Shown here in pieces: positions 17,708 to 26,392 of a stretch of 64,000 bases of DNA. This DNA comes from JAVBWO01 sp036677375 (GTDB taxonomy: Bacteria; Bacillota; Dehalobacteriia; UBA4068; UBA4997). Under the pieces are notes generated by a model, which saw only the letters and a list, made by a program, of their open reading frames with translations, was not told where the DNA came from and made no database searches. The position numbers were made by a program, and so were the translations under genes. Within the stretch, counting starts at the first letter, position 1; every line of letters starts with the position of its first letter. Location of the stretch: the NCBI GenBank assembly GCA_036677375.1, contig JAVBWO010000012.1, positions 434,001-498,000 on the forward strand, read 5' to 3'.

Positions 17708-18676
17708 ATGCATCCAGTCAAAAATGGTATTCCAGACGTTTCCAGCTATAATCTGGCGGTAGAGGCCCATCAAGCTTTGCGGGGAGACGCCAATATAGAA
17801 ATACCCGGCGTTTCCGAAGAAGTGGAAAAATATACCGAAGCTACTGTGACCACCATCCGCATCCTGAATTCCGAAGGCGAAGCCCGCATGGGCAGGCCCA
17901 AAGGGAACTATATCACCATTGAGATTCCCCAAACCGAGGAAGCGGCTCTCCTTATCGACGAATTAAGCGGTATTTTAGCCAAGCATCTCGCGCCTCTTTT
18001 ACCCAAGGTGGCGGTAGACGTACCCTTTTTAGTAGTTGGCTTAGGCAATCAACACGCCACGCCTGATGCCTTGGGCCCGGAAACCGTGGATTTCATCCAA
18101 CCTACCCGTCATTTTTTTCTGCATGTCCGTGATTCGGTAGACGCGGGACTTCACTCTTTGGCTGCTTTTGCGCCGGGCGTCATGGGCATGACCGGCATTG
18201 AGACTGCCTCCATCATCCGGGGCATCGTGGAGCACGTGAAACCCTGCTGTCTTATTGTCATCGACGCTCTTTCCGCCGCCAGCGTTACCCGAATCGGCAC
18301 CACCATCCAGATCAGCGACAGCGGCATCCGCCCAGGCTCCGGCTTGGACAATAATCGCAAAAATTTGGATCAGGCCACCATGGGCGTGCCCATTATCGCC
18401 ATCGGCGCTCCCACAGTGGTGCATTCCATGGCCATCATCAAGGAATCCTTAGAATTGTTTGGAGAACAATACCCAATCATCACGCCAAAAAATCAAAAAG
18501 ATGCCGTATCGCTTTTGTCCGAAAAACTGCTTTCCGTTTTTGGCGGCGATTTAGTGGTAACGCCGAAAGAAATCGATCTGTTGATTCCGCATATGGCGCG
18601 AATCATTGCCGCAGGCATCACCCGGGCGGTGCATCCTGGTGCCAATGAAGAAAACTACCGTTTATATATGCAGTAA
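17708..18676 (+). CDS. gpr: Germination protease GPR
   Basis: GPR is the spore endopeptidase (family A25) that degrades SASPs when spores germinate. The 322-residue protein contains VGLGNQHATPDALGP, GMTGIETASIIRGIVEHVKP, VIDALSAASVTRIGTTIQISDSG and RPGSGLDNNRK, all typical of the family. The short N-terminal propeptide is removed by self-cleavage during sporulation; here it would be within the first 15 residues, which is short. AAGGAG lies 7 nt before the ATG. Its substrates are encoded nearby (19826-20098 and 53895-54113). Confidence 0.96.
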   Translation: MHPVKNGIPDVSSYNLAVEAHQALRGDANIEIPGVSEEVEKYTEATVTTIRILNSEGEARMGRPKGNYITIEIPQTEEAALLIDELSGILAKHLAPLLPKVAVDVPFLVVGLGNQHATPDALGPETVDFIQPTRHFFLHVRDSVDAGLHSLAAFAPGVMGMTGIETASIIRGIVEHVKPCCLIVIDALSAASVTRIGTTIQISDSGIRPGSGLDNNRKNLDQATMGVPIIAIGAPTVVHSMAIIKESLELFGEQYPIITPKNQKDAVSLLSEKLLSVFGGDLVVTPKEIDLLIPHMARIIAAGITRAVHPGANEENYRLYMQ

Positions 18677-19213
18677 CCCAATGAACGCCAAAATCGCGGC
18701 GCTTGAGACCTGAGGCTAAACAAAAAAATTTACGAAGCGACAGCAATCCCCCCAAACCACCGGTAACGAAACTGATAAATAAAAAAGCTGCCACATAAAT
18801 ATCTGAAGAACGGCCGTGTCAAGCGGCCGCTTTTTCATATTTAATACTTTATGGAGATTGAATTTTTCGAGATCAAGTGTGATTTTATAAAAGATCGTCT
18901 TGTTTTTCTGCCAATTGCATCCAAACCTCCCCCATATTATAATGGTGGTATCGATCAATGAAAATGAATGAAATACATGAAATATTACGCCATGTAAAGA
19001 AGAATTTTCACGATGGCAACCGCCGGTTGCGGCATTGATAAGCAAAGCTGCTGGCGCAACCGATGACTTTTCGTTTATGCTTAAAACAGGTCATTAACCG
19101 CCAAACAGCCAATTTTGAAATTTATCCTCTATGCACTTTATGGCTTTATTTGGAATGCAACTTAATACACTTCAAGCGAAAGGCAAGCGCAGGCGAAAGG
19201 AAGGGAATATGCG
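18677..19213. other. Intergenic gap between gpr and the XRE regulator
   Basis: About 540 bp. Apart from the gpr terminator at 18810 I see no supportable gene; the minus-strand open frame at 18716-19045 has no ribosome site and an unlikely composition. The last 100 bp should hold the promoter of the downstream regulator. Confidence 0.5.
18810..18835 (+). terminator. Probable gpr terminator
   Basis: A CGGCCG...CGGCCG stem with a 7-nt loop is followed by CTTTTTC, about 130 nt after the gpr stop. Confidence 0.55.
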
Positions 19214-19666
19214 ATGAATATTGAGATCGCCAACCGGTTGGTACAATTAAGAAAACAAAACAATTTATCCCAAGAGGAACTGGCCGCTAAGATCGGCATC
19301 AGCCGTCAGGCAGTTTCCAAATGGGAACGAGCGGAAGCATCGCCCGATACCGATAATTTAATTCTTTTGTCAAAATTATACAACATATCTTTAGATAATC
19401 TATTAAAAACCGAGGACGAGGCTGCCGCGGCGCCAGATGCCCAGGAAGTTTCGCCGCCCCCAGCCGGCCTGCCACAAGAAGAAATCAAAGAGGCGGAAGA
19501 ACAAAAAAATAAAACGTTTTTACAGCGCCTTCCCTACCCTGCCATTATTACCATGGTTTACCTCATTTTGGGATTTGTCTACGGATTATGGCATCCCGGC
19601 TGGCTCTTATATTTGACGATTCCCATATATTATTGGTTCGCAGACGAGATGCAAAAGAAAAAATAA
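19214..19666 (+). CDS. XRE-family regulator with a C-terminal membrane segment
   Basis: A 150-residue protein with an N-terminal HTH_3 domain (residues 5-60: LVQLRKQNNLSQEELAAKIG then SRQAVSKWERAEASPDTDNL), an acidic/proline linker, and two hydrophobic stretches at about 108-140 (IITMVYLILGFVYGLW, LLYLTIPIYYW). Such membrane-tethered XRE proteins occur in Firmicutes, but targets are usually unknown. GGAAGGGA precedes the ATG. It is monocistronic and shares a bidirectional terminator with the SASP gene. Confidence 0.85.
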   Translation: MNIEIANRLVQLRKQNNLSQEELAAKIGISRQAVSKWERAEASPDTDNLILLSKLYNISLDNLLKTEDEAAAAPDAQEVSPPPAGLPQEEIKEAEEQKNKTFLQRLPYPAIITMVYLILGFVYGLWHPGWLLYLTIPIYYWFADEMQKKK

Positions 19667-19754
19667 TTGGGGCATCCTATTTTATAGTTAGGTAAGAAAC
19701 CGTCCGATTAGCTCCTTACAAATATTTTAATTGTTTTTAATTTTTTATGGGCAA

Positions 19755-19803
19755 TTTCAAAGAAAGAACCTCGGCGGATTGCCAAGGTCCTTCTTTGAAA
19801 ATT
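19755..19803. terminator. Bidirectional terminator between the XRE gene and SASP
   Basis: An imperfect stem with arms TTTCAAAGAAAGAACCT and AGGTCCTTCTTTGAAA, AT-flanked on both sides, between two convergent genes. Confidence 0.75.
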
Positions 19804-19825
19804 TAAATCCAATCATTATTAATCA

Positions 19826-20098
19826 CTACTGATTGCTAGATGTGGACTGGTTGGAATAAACTGTTCTAGCGGAGCTGTTGATAGCAGAGGTCTGACCTTG
19901 GGACAAAGCCTGCTCAGCAAAAGCTACCATTTTTTTGGTCATATTCCCTCCCACATAACCATTTTGACGAGAGGACAGTTGGCCCTTGTCGATCTGATCG
20001 TAGTTGGTAATACCCAGTTCGTTGGCTACTTCCATTTTGAATTGGTTCAAGGCACCGGAAGCGCTGGTTACAACAGGAGTATTGTTGGAACGGCTCAT
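19826..20098 (-). CDS. Alpha/beta-type small acid-soluble spore protein
   Basis: SASPs coat spore DNA and protect it from UV, and are cut by GPR during germination. The 90-residue protein has the two family boxes: LNQFKMEVANELGI, containing the GPR cleavage region around EVA, and GYVGGNMTKKMVAFAEQAL. The Ser/Asn/Gln-rich C-terminus is longer than in the Bacillus proteins. AAGGAGGTG precedes the ATG. A possible forespore promoter is at 20130-20159. Confidence 0.95.
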   Translation of the reverse strand: MSRSNNTPVVTSASGALNQFKMEVANELGITNYDQIDKGQLSSRQNGYVGGNMTKKMVAFAEQALSQGQTSAINSSARTVYSNQSTSSNQ

Positions 20099-20129
20099 TT
20101 ATTTTCACCTCCTTGTATTGAAGCTAAGC

Positions 20130-20159
20130 CTATTGTAGCCATTTGAGGGCTTTTTAAAC
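20130..20159 (-). promoter_or_regulatory. Weak forespore-type promoter of the SASP gene
   Basis: On the minus strand GTTTA (20155-20159), 14-nt spacer, GGCTACAATAG (20130-20140), which matches five of the six fixed bases of the sigma-F -10. Spacing is one short and the -35 has one mismatch. Confidence 0.35.
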
Positions 20160-20210
20160 CAGACAGTATTTTCCACCTCTCACAATCTCTGCACGCCTTA
20201 AAAAATATAG

Positions 20211-20242
20211 CATTGCCGGATTTTGCATCCGTAGCAATGCGC
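20211..20242 (-). terminator. Strong hairpin, possible second recG terminator
   Basis: The arms GCATTGC/GCAATGC enclose a second CGGAT/ATCCG stem; on the minus strand it is followed by TATATTTTTT. It lies between recG and the SASP gene. Confidence 0.5.
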
Positions 20243-20297
20243 TTGAAAAATCTTAGAACATGATGTTTTTTATCGAAATTCTGAAATAAAGAAAATG

Positions 20298-20324
20298 AAA
20301 AAAGAGCCTATGTGAAGGCTCTTT
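20298..20324 (-). terminator. recG terminator
   Basis: The stem AAAGAGCCT/AGGCTCTTT with a 6-nt loop is flanked by A and T runs, about 175 nt after the recG stop; it could also work on the plus strand. Confidence 0.65.
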
Positions 20325-20499
20325 TTTTATGATGGTTTTTTCACCATCTTTCATCTCATGACCACAGTTTACATACCGTCAAGCATCATGTATTTTTCAT
20401 CTATCAAATCGTTCTTTACACATTGCTCCGGCGTCAAACCGCGCCATCCGCGGCCGATACATCAGCGTTTCCGGTTTTTCTGAGATTATTTCATATCAC

Positions 20500-22809
20500 T
20501 TAATTCAGCATTTTCATTTTTTCAGCAACCGTTCTGCCCAGCTCGTTTTTGGTCAAGAAATCCGGTTCTGCCAAAAGCCGGACAGCTTCCCCGCGGGCGC
20601 TTTCCAGCATAGGCGCGTCGCGGATGATATCCGCCACCACAAGCTCTGGCAGACCGTGCTGACGGGTGCCGAAAAGCTCGCCCGGTCCTCTCAATCGCAA
20701 GTCCGCTTCGGCAATGTCAAAGCCGCCGTTGCTTTTGGTCATGATATCCATACGCTGGGCGGCAACATCGCTCGCGGCATGATGCATCAGAATACAATAG
20801 GACTGATATTTGCCTCGCCCCACTCTGCCCCGCAACTGGTGCAGCTGGGCCAAGCCAAAACGCTCCGCATCCCGGATCAGCATAATGGTGGCATTGGGCA
20901 CATTGATGCCTACCTCGATGACGGTGGTGCTGACCAAGACCTGAATCTCACCCCGGTAAAAGGCTGCCATCAGCCCTTCTTTTTCCAGGCTTTTCATCCT
21001 GCCGTGCAAAAGCGCCACCGCATAGCCTTTCAGTTCCCGGCCCGTCAGGCGTTCCGCCAGCTTGACCGCAGATTGCAGATCGCTTTTTTCCGATTCCTCC
21101 ACCAAAGGACAAACGATATAAGCCTGCCTTCCGGCGTTTATCTCTTTTTTAATGAAATTGAAGATCCGTTCTTCCAGTTCATAGCCTACGGCATAGGTCT
21201 TCACCTTCTGCCGGCCCGGCGGCATCTCATCGATCAAGGAAAGCTTAAGATCCCCATAAAATGTCAAAGCCAGCGTCCGGGGAATGGGGGTAGCCGTCAT
21301 GACCAAAACGTCGGGATAGCCGCCCTTGGCGGAAAGCTTACTTCTTTGCAAGACGCCGAAACGATGTTGTTCGTCGGTGACGGCCAGTCCCAAAGCGGCA
21401 AATTCTACCTGTTCTTGAATTAGGGTATGGGTGCCCACCACCACATCCACTTCCCCTTTGGCGATCCGTTCCAAAGCCTCCCGGCGCTTCTTACCCAGAA
21501 GCTGCCCGGTAAAAAGGATGGCGCTGACACCAAGTTTTTCCCATAAGGGAGTCAGGCTCTCATAATGCTGCTGGGCCAGGATCTCGGTAGGCGCCATCAA
21601 GGCCCCCTGATAGCCGCTGCAATAGTTTTTGTAAAGAGCAGCTGCGGCAACAACGGTTTTGCCGCAGCCGACATCGCCTTGAATCAGCCGGGCCATGGGT
21701 TCCGGCGCTGCCATATCGGCAAAGACCTCTCCGATGACCCGACTTTGCGCAACCGTCAAAGGAAAAGACAAGGCTTCTAAGAACCGTTGCAGGATAGTGG
21801 GGTCATGGGGCCGGGCAATGCCCTCCGCCTGTGCCGGCCTGCGGCTGGACAAAACAGAGAGCTGCAGGAGCAGAAGCTCCTCATAAGCCAGACGCTGCCT
21901 GGCTTTTTCCTGCTCCGCCATATGGACAGGGAAATGCATGGCAAACATGGCCTCTTTTCTCCCCATCAAGCCATGTCTTGCCAAAATTTCCGGCGGCAGC
22001 GTTTCCGCGATAGTATCGCCGTATTTTTGCCAGATCTCCGCCACCAGCTTCCGTAGGAATTTCTGGGGTAGGCCTTCCGTACTGCGGTAAACGGCAATGA
22101 TTCCGGCAAAGGAGCTGGCCCCGCCGGGTTCCGGCAATTCATAATCCAAGACATTCAACTCGGACTGCCGGTATTTGTGCTCCAGACGGCCATAAACCAC
22201 GATCTCGCGGCCTGCGGCAAGCTTGGGCGCCAGATGCTTCTGGTTGAACCAGACCGCCGGCACCATGCCGCTTTCGTCCCGGATAAAAGCTTTTAAAATA
22301 TGCAGCTTACGGTTGGGCTCCAGGCTTCTGGTATCCACGATGCGCCCTCGAATCACCGCCGTTTCATGAATGGAAAGATCGGCAATGGGACGGATCTTGC
22401 CCCTGTCTTCATAAGCCCTGGGATAGAATGTCAAAAGATCCTGTGTGGAAAAAAGACCCAGCCGGTTCAAAAGAGCAGCCCGCTTGGGACCAACGCCTTT
22501 TAAATATTGCAGTCCGCAATGACCGGGAACCGCCGCTTTCGGCGGCGTCCTGACGGCGGCAACCGGCGGCGGCTCGGGTAATTTCAGCAAAATAGCACGA
22601 GCCTCCGGCAGCATGGTTTCCCGTTCCAGGAGGGTGCCGTTGCGATAAGAAGCGGCAAAGCGCAAAAGCGCTTCTTTTTCCGGCGGCGGCAGTAACAACG
22701 CCTGGCCTTCCAGCCATAAAGAAAACCCGCCAAATACCGCGGCGTCATAATACCCTGTTTTGGCTTCCTTTTGCATGATTTTTTCAATGGCTGCCGGCAG
22801 CTTGTCCAC
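20500..22809 (-). CDS. recG: ATP-dependent DNA helicase RecG
   Basis: A branch-migration helicase that remodels stalled forks and Holliday junctions. The 769-residue protein shows a wedge/OB domain after LQYLKGVGPKRAALLNRLG, then the helicase motifs LIQGDVGCGKT, APTEILAQQHYESL, TDEQHRFGV (DEQH box), MTATPIPRTLA and QLRGRVGRG. The first 95 residues form an extra N-terminal region, seen in some Clostridia. The start is GTG 22807-22809 behind AAGGAGG. It is normally adjacent to rsmD; here gpr, an XRE gene and a SASP gene lie between. Confidence 0.96.
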   Translation of the reverse strand: MDKLPAAIEKIMQKEAKTGYYDAAVFGGFSLWLEGQALLLPPPEKEALLRFAASYRNGTLLERETMLPEARAILLKLPEPPPVAAVRTPPKAAVPGHCGLQYLKGVGPKRAALLNRLGLFSTQDLLTFYPRAYEDRGKIRPIADLSIHETAVIRGRIVDTRSLEPNRKLHILKAFIRDESGMVPAVWFNQKHLAPKLAAGREIVVYGRLEHKYRQSELNVLDYELPEPGGASSFAGIIAVYRSTEGLPQKFLRKLVAEIWQKYGDTIAETLPPEILARHGLMGRKEAMFAMHFPVHMAEQEKARQRLAYEELLLLQLSVLSSRRPAQAEGIARPHDPTILQRFLEALSFPLTVAQSRVIGEVFADMAAPEPMARLIQGDVGCGKTVVAAAALYKNYCSGYQGALMAPTEILAQQHYESLTPLWEKLGVSAILFTGQLLGKKRREALERIAKGEVDVVVGTHTLIQEQVEFAALGLAVTDEQHRFGVLQRSKLSAKGGYPDVLVMTATPIPRTLALTFYGDLKLSLIDEMPPGRQKVKTYAVGYELEERIFNFIKKEINAGRQAYIVCPLVEESEKSDLQSAVKLAERLTGRELKGYAVALLHGRMKSLEKEGLMAAFYRGEIQVLVSTTVIEVGINVPNATIMLIRDAERFGLAQLHQLRGRVGRGKYQSYCILMHHAASDVAAQRMDIMTKSNGGFDIAEADLRLRGPGELFGTRQHGLPELVVADIIRDAPMLESARGEAVRLLAEPDFLTKNELGRTVAEKMKMLN

Positions 22810-22944
22810 GCTTTTTTTGGCCTCCTTCGCTTATTGATTCAATTACGGCTCATATGATATAAAGATACAGAATAAGACTCTGCTGACAAATAACCTATCG
22901 CGTAAGCTAATTGCGGTTCACTTATTTAAGCTCATTTTTTTTAT

Positions 22945-22979
22945 GAAAAGAGCATTACAGCTTCCTTCACTGTAATGCT
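22945..22979 (-). terminator. Terminator after fakA
   Basis: A perfect stem AGCATTACAG/CTGTAATGCT with a 9-nt loop, followed on the minus strand by CTTTTC, 29 nt after the fakA stop. Confidence 0.8.
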
Positions 22980-23007
22980 CCGGGTACTTAAGCAAAAAAC
23001 AAATAAA

Positions 23008-24636
23008 TCACTCTACCGCGAGCAGGAAATAATAAAGGTTCTGACCGCCCATTTGCAATTCGATTTCCAGATCCGGGTAAGCTTCCGCCACTTTGGCGGC
23101 GATCCTTTCGGCATCCTCTTTCGAAATATTGTCGCCATAAAGCAAAGTAATGATGCTGTCGTCGTCGCCCATCATCTTGGTCAGAAGATTTAAGACTACC
23201 TGAGGGATGTCCTTGCCTACTTCCGCTAGTTTACCGTTAAAAAGACCCAGAATATCCCCTTCCGCAATTTCGTTTCCTTCAAAAGAAGAATCTCGTACCG
23301 CGTAGGTCACTTCGCCGGATTTTACATTCCGGAGCGTTTCCTGCATGCGTTTCGCATTGTTTTCGGCGGTCTCTTCCATATCAAAAGCCAGCATAGCTGC
23401 CATGCCCTGGGTGATGAACTTAGTGGGCACAATGGAGACCTTCTTTTCCGCCAGTTTTTTGGCCTGCTCCGCGGTAAGAATGATATTGCTGTTATTGGGC
23501 AAAACCACCACTTCCTTGGCAGGCACTTTATTAATGGCGTTTAAGATATCCTCGGCGCTTGGGTTCATGCTTTGGCCGCCGTTGATAATATAAGCGGCGC
23601 CCAATTCCAAAAAGAGATTTTTGATGCCTTCGCCGGAACCCACCGTCACCACGGCGCATTTACCGGAAGCCATTTCCTCGGAATAGGCATGACCGTTCTT
23701 TTTGGTTGATGCCATTTGCGCCTCATACTGCTCCCGCATATTATCCACCTTGATGCTATGGAGGGTGCCGTATTGGATCATATGGGACATGATGGCACCT
23801 GGATCATTGGTATGGATATGGATTTTGACCATTTGAGGCGTGCCAACCGCCACTTGAGAATCCCCTTTATCGGCCAGGAAGTCCCGAACGGCATCCACCG
23901 GGATATTTTCCCCCTTAACAATGAGTTCTGTGCAATAGGGAAAGGTAATATCGGCTGTGGAAAGTCCTTCGGTCTGAATACCGCCCGATACTTCCGTTGC
24001 AGCCTGCTCCCCTTCCGTATAATGGAACTCCTCGCCCATTAAAGCGCGGAAACCCCCTTCAAAAATAACTAAAATTCCTTTGCCCCCGGCATCCACCACA
24101 CCAGCCTGCTTCAAAACAGGCAGCTGTTTGGGGGTATTATCCAGAGCTACTTGCCCTTGCTCCAGGACATATTCCAATAATTCCAAAACATCGGCGCCGG
24201 CGGCAGCCCGGAAAGTGGCGGCGGCAGCCATATGCTTAAAGACCGTCAAAATCGTACCTTCCACCGGACGCATCACCGCGCGGTAAGCCAGATCCACCCC
24301 GCGCTGCATGGCAAAAGCGAAATCTCTGGCATTTAAGACCTGCTTGTCCCCTACACCCTGAGCAAACCCACGGAAAATCTGGGACAGAATGACTCCGGAA
24401 TTGCCTCTGGCCCCCATCAAAGCACCGTTGGATAAAGATTGCACAACGGCAGACACACTCTTTTTACCTTGCAGATCTTTCACGGCGGAACCCATGGTCA
24501 AAGCCATATTGATACCGGTGTCGCCGTCGGGAACCGGGAAAACATTTAAGGCGTTGACCATCTCCTTGTTGATCGCAAGGAAAGCATACCCTCCGGAAAA
24601 GAACTTTTCCAGCTCTTCTGCTCTCAATTGATTCAT
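23008..24636 (-). CDS. fakA: DAK2/DhaL-domain protein, fatty acid kinase subunit FakA-like (YloV)
   Basis: FakA phosphorylates fatty acids held by FakB, for use in phospholipid synthesis. The N-terminal DhaL domain shows ALNVFPVPDGDTGINMALTM and GARGNSGVILSQIFRGFA; a central linker (around residues 200-330) and a C-terminal DegV-like domain follow. The family N-terminus favours ATG 24636 (MNQLRAEELEKFF), 16 nt from AAGGAGG; GTG 24642 has better spacing. It follows asp23, as in the Bacillus yloU-yloV pair. No fakB is in view. Confidence 0.92.
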   Translation of the reverse strand: MNQLRAEELEKFFSGGYAFLAINKEMVNALNVFPVPDGDTGINMALTMGSAVKDLQGKKSVSAVVQSLSNGALMGARGNSGVILSQIFRGFAQGVGDKQVLNARDFAFAMQRGVDLAYRAVMRPVEGTILTVFKHMAAAATFRAAAGADVLELLEYVLEQGQVALDNTPKQLPVLKQAGVVDAGGKGILVIFEGGFRALMGEEFHYTEGEQAATEVSGGIQTEGLSTADITFPYCTELIVKGENIPVDAVRDFLADKGDSQVAVGTPQMVKIHIHTNDPGAIMSHMIQYGTLHSIKVDNMREQYEAQMASTKKNGHAYSEEMASGKCAVVTVGSGEGIKNLFLELGAAYIINGGQSMNPSAEDILNAINKVPAKEVVVLPNNSNIILTAEQAKKLAEKKVSIVPTKFITQGMAAMLAFDMEETAENNAKRMQETLRNVKSGEVTYAVRDSSFEGNEIAEGDILGLFNGKLAEVGKDIPQVVLNLLTKMMGDDDSIITLLYGDNISKEDAERIAAKVAEAYPDLEIELQMGGQNLYYFLLAVE

Positions 24637-24657
24637 TTTCACTTGTCGCAAGCCTCC

Positions 24658-25014
24658 TTAATCCACCATGCGGACATCCTGCACAATCACCTGAACCGTG
24701 GAAGGGATTATGCCGGCATTTTTTTCAACTGCATACTGAACACGCTGTACCACATTATTGGCGACCTCGGAAATCTTACAGCCGTAAATGACGACGATGT
24801 GAAGCTTAATCACAATGGCATTATCTTTGGTGATCACTTCCACACCCTTGCTTATCGATTCTTTGCCTAAAATCTTGCCTAATCCATCTTTGATGTTCTG
24901 AGAGGCCATCCCCACCACACCAAAGCATTCGGTTGCGGCAAGGCCGGCAATGGTACCCAAAACATCGTTGGCAATGACGATCTTCCCATATGAATTATTG
25001 ATTTCACAGGCCAT
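24658..25014 (-). CDS. Asp23/Gls24 family protein (YloU)
   Basis: A 118-residue Asp23-family protein; members are linked to envelope stress and membrane association. The visible core is YGKIVIANDVLGTIAGLAATECFGVVGMA and the C-terminal VQYAVEKNAGIIPSTVQVIVQDVRM. The start is ATG 25012-25014 behind GGAGGTG. Its stop overlaps the ribosome site of fakA, so the two are co-translated. It is divergent from rpmB. Confidence 0.93.
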   Translation of the reverse strand: MACEINNSYGKIVIANDVLGTIAGLAATECFGVVGMASQNIKDGLGKILGKESISKGVEVITKDNAIVIKLHIVVIYGCKISEVANNVVQRVQYAVEKNAGIIPSTVQVIVQDVRMVD

Positions 25015-25184
25015 TTTTTTCACCTCCATAAAGGCTTTACTTATATTAGTATATCCTAAACGGAAAAAAATGCAAATTTTATTTTTGTCTAATCCTGTCT
25101 CTTTCTTGCCTTTTCCCTGGTTTTGCCTGCTTGCGGCAAGTTGAGATAACATGTCCTCTTGTCGGAAAATTTTCTCTCATCCTC

Positions 25185-25213
25185 TTGCTAAGACGGCTTT
25201 TATTTGTTATAAT
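25185..25213 (+). promoter_or_regulatory. Sigma-A promoter of rpmB
   Basis: TTGCTA (25185-25190), 17-nt spacer, TATAAT (25208-25213), about 38 nt before the rpmB start codon. Confidence 0.75.
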
Positions 25214-25250
25214 AACAAGTGCGTTTTATGGCAAGAAGGAGGTGTACCCC

Positions 25251-25439
25251 ATGGCAAAATGTGAAATTTGCGGCAAAGCAATTCGTAGCAGCATGAACGT
25301 CAGCCACTCCCATATCAGAACCAAACGTGTCTTGAAGCCTAACCTGCAAAGAGTCCGGGCGATCGTTGACGGCAAACCCTGCCGCGTCGTTGCTTGCACC
25401 CGTTGTCTGCGCTCCGGCAAGGTACAACGCGCCGTTTAG
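25251..25439 (+). CDS. rpmB: 50S ribosomal protein bL28
   Basis: A 62-residue ribosomal protein with MAKCEICGKAIRSSMNVSHSHIRTKR... and CTRCLRSGKVQRAV. The CxxC pairs show this is the zinc-binding form. AAGGAGGTG precedes the ATG. It is monocistronic, with its own promoter and terminator, and divergent from asp23-fakA, the usual arrangement. Confidence 0.97.
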   Translation: MAKCEICGKAIRSSMNVSHSHIRTKRVLKPNLQRVRAIVDGKPCRVVACTRCLRSGKVQRAV

Positions 25440-25528
25440 TTTATTTTCCTAATGTAAGGCTCTAAACAGCCCATACTAGGCAAAACCACAGAAAATAAGG
25501 TTTTTAAAGAGATTCTGACGAAACAAAG

Positions 25529-25551
25529 AAAAGTGCTCCGGCACTTTTTTT
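25529..25551 (+). terminator. rpmB terminator
   Basis: The stem AAAGTGC/GCACTTT with a 4-nt loop is followed by a T-run, about 90 nt after the rpmB stop. Confidence 0.75.
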
Positions 25552-25839
25552 GTTGTCTTTTTTAGAAACGATTCAAATCGTGTTCAAATTATGATAGTAC
25601 AGGCTTTTGACTCGTTTGTTGCCGCGTTGGGCGCTGTCTTATATCACTGGAGCGCCACTGACGCACCACTGGAAAGGAAATGTGCAAAACGGACGCCAAG
25701 CCTTTAAAGCAAAGACATCGCAAGATTCCGCTCAACCCCCAAAATGGCTTGCCCATTTGCCGGAAGCATTTTTTCCGCCGGTCACCAACACCCTGGCCAC
25801 ACCATAAAATATAGAAGAAAGAATCAGGGGGTGGTCGCT

Positions 25840-26058
25840 TTGCGAAGTCAACAAGAAATTATTCAGCAAGTTGATATATACAAAGAAAAACTTTATGTTG
25901 CCATACAAGAAAAAGAGTCATACCAAAACTACATTTGTCCAGATATCGACCTGGTCATCTTTTCTTTGGTTGATAAGCTGGAAGCTCTACTTTGGGTATT
26001 AGAGCTTGATCTGCCGGAGGGAGACATCATTGATGCTCTCACCGGCTTTACCCATTGA
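25840..26058 (+). CDS. Orphan small protein of unknown function
   Basis: A 72-residue acidic, helical protein (SQQEIIQQVDIYKEKLYVAI at the start; LVDKLEALLWVLELDLPEG near the end). I do not recognise the family. The composition is protein-like, and an AGGGGGTGG site lies just upstream of a TTG start at 25840-25842; a GTG at 25831 is an alternative. A strong terminator follows at 26091, which supports a real transcript. The 290 bp upstream hold no other gene. Confidence 0.6.
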   Translation: MRSQQEIIQQVDIYKEKLYVAIQEKESYQNYICPDIDLVIFSLVDKLEALLWVLELDLPEGDIIDALTGFTH

Positions 26059-26090
26059 CGCTTCATCAGGCGGTCAAGCCCGCCTTTTCA

Positions 26091-26123
26091 AGAACGCACA
26101 GGCATAAGCCGGTGCGTTCTTTT
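26091..26123 (+). terminator. Terminator after the orphan small gene
   Basis: A 9-bp stem AGAACGCAC/GTGCGTTCT followed by TTTTAT-type sequence, 32 nt after the stop codon. Confidence 0.8.
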
Positions 26124-26392
26124 ATGTTGGAGCTTTAGCAGCGGCCTGTAAAAGTAATGCGGTTGGCGAATTTTTCAGTGCCTCTTTAAGAGGCTTGCCA
26201 GTACTATGCCCCTCTAGGGCTTGTGCATACCACGTGTTAAAGGCATGGTTTTGTTTATTTTCAGCTAGTTTTATCTTTTTTAACTGAATTTATCTTTTTT
26301 TAGCCGGACTTAACCGGCCCCGCCGCACGGCATTTTGATCTATGAAACAGATCAAAACACCCTCGACGGTCAACCGGCATCGGGAAGCCTTC

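Noticed and set aside
18716..19045. A 109-codon minus-strand frame after gpr.
   Set aside because: No Shine-Dalgarno, runs across the gpr terminator, and looks like translated AT-rich intergenic DNA.
26333..26357. A perfect TTTTGATCT/AGATCAAAA hairpin after mnmA as a terminator.
   Set aside because: There is no T-run following the stem on either strand beyond the stem's own bases, so termination is doubtful.
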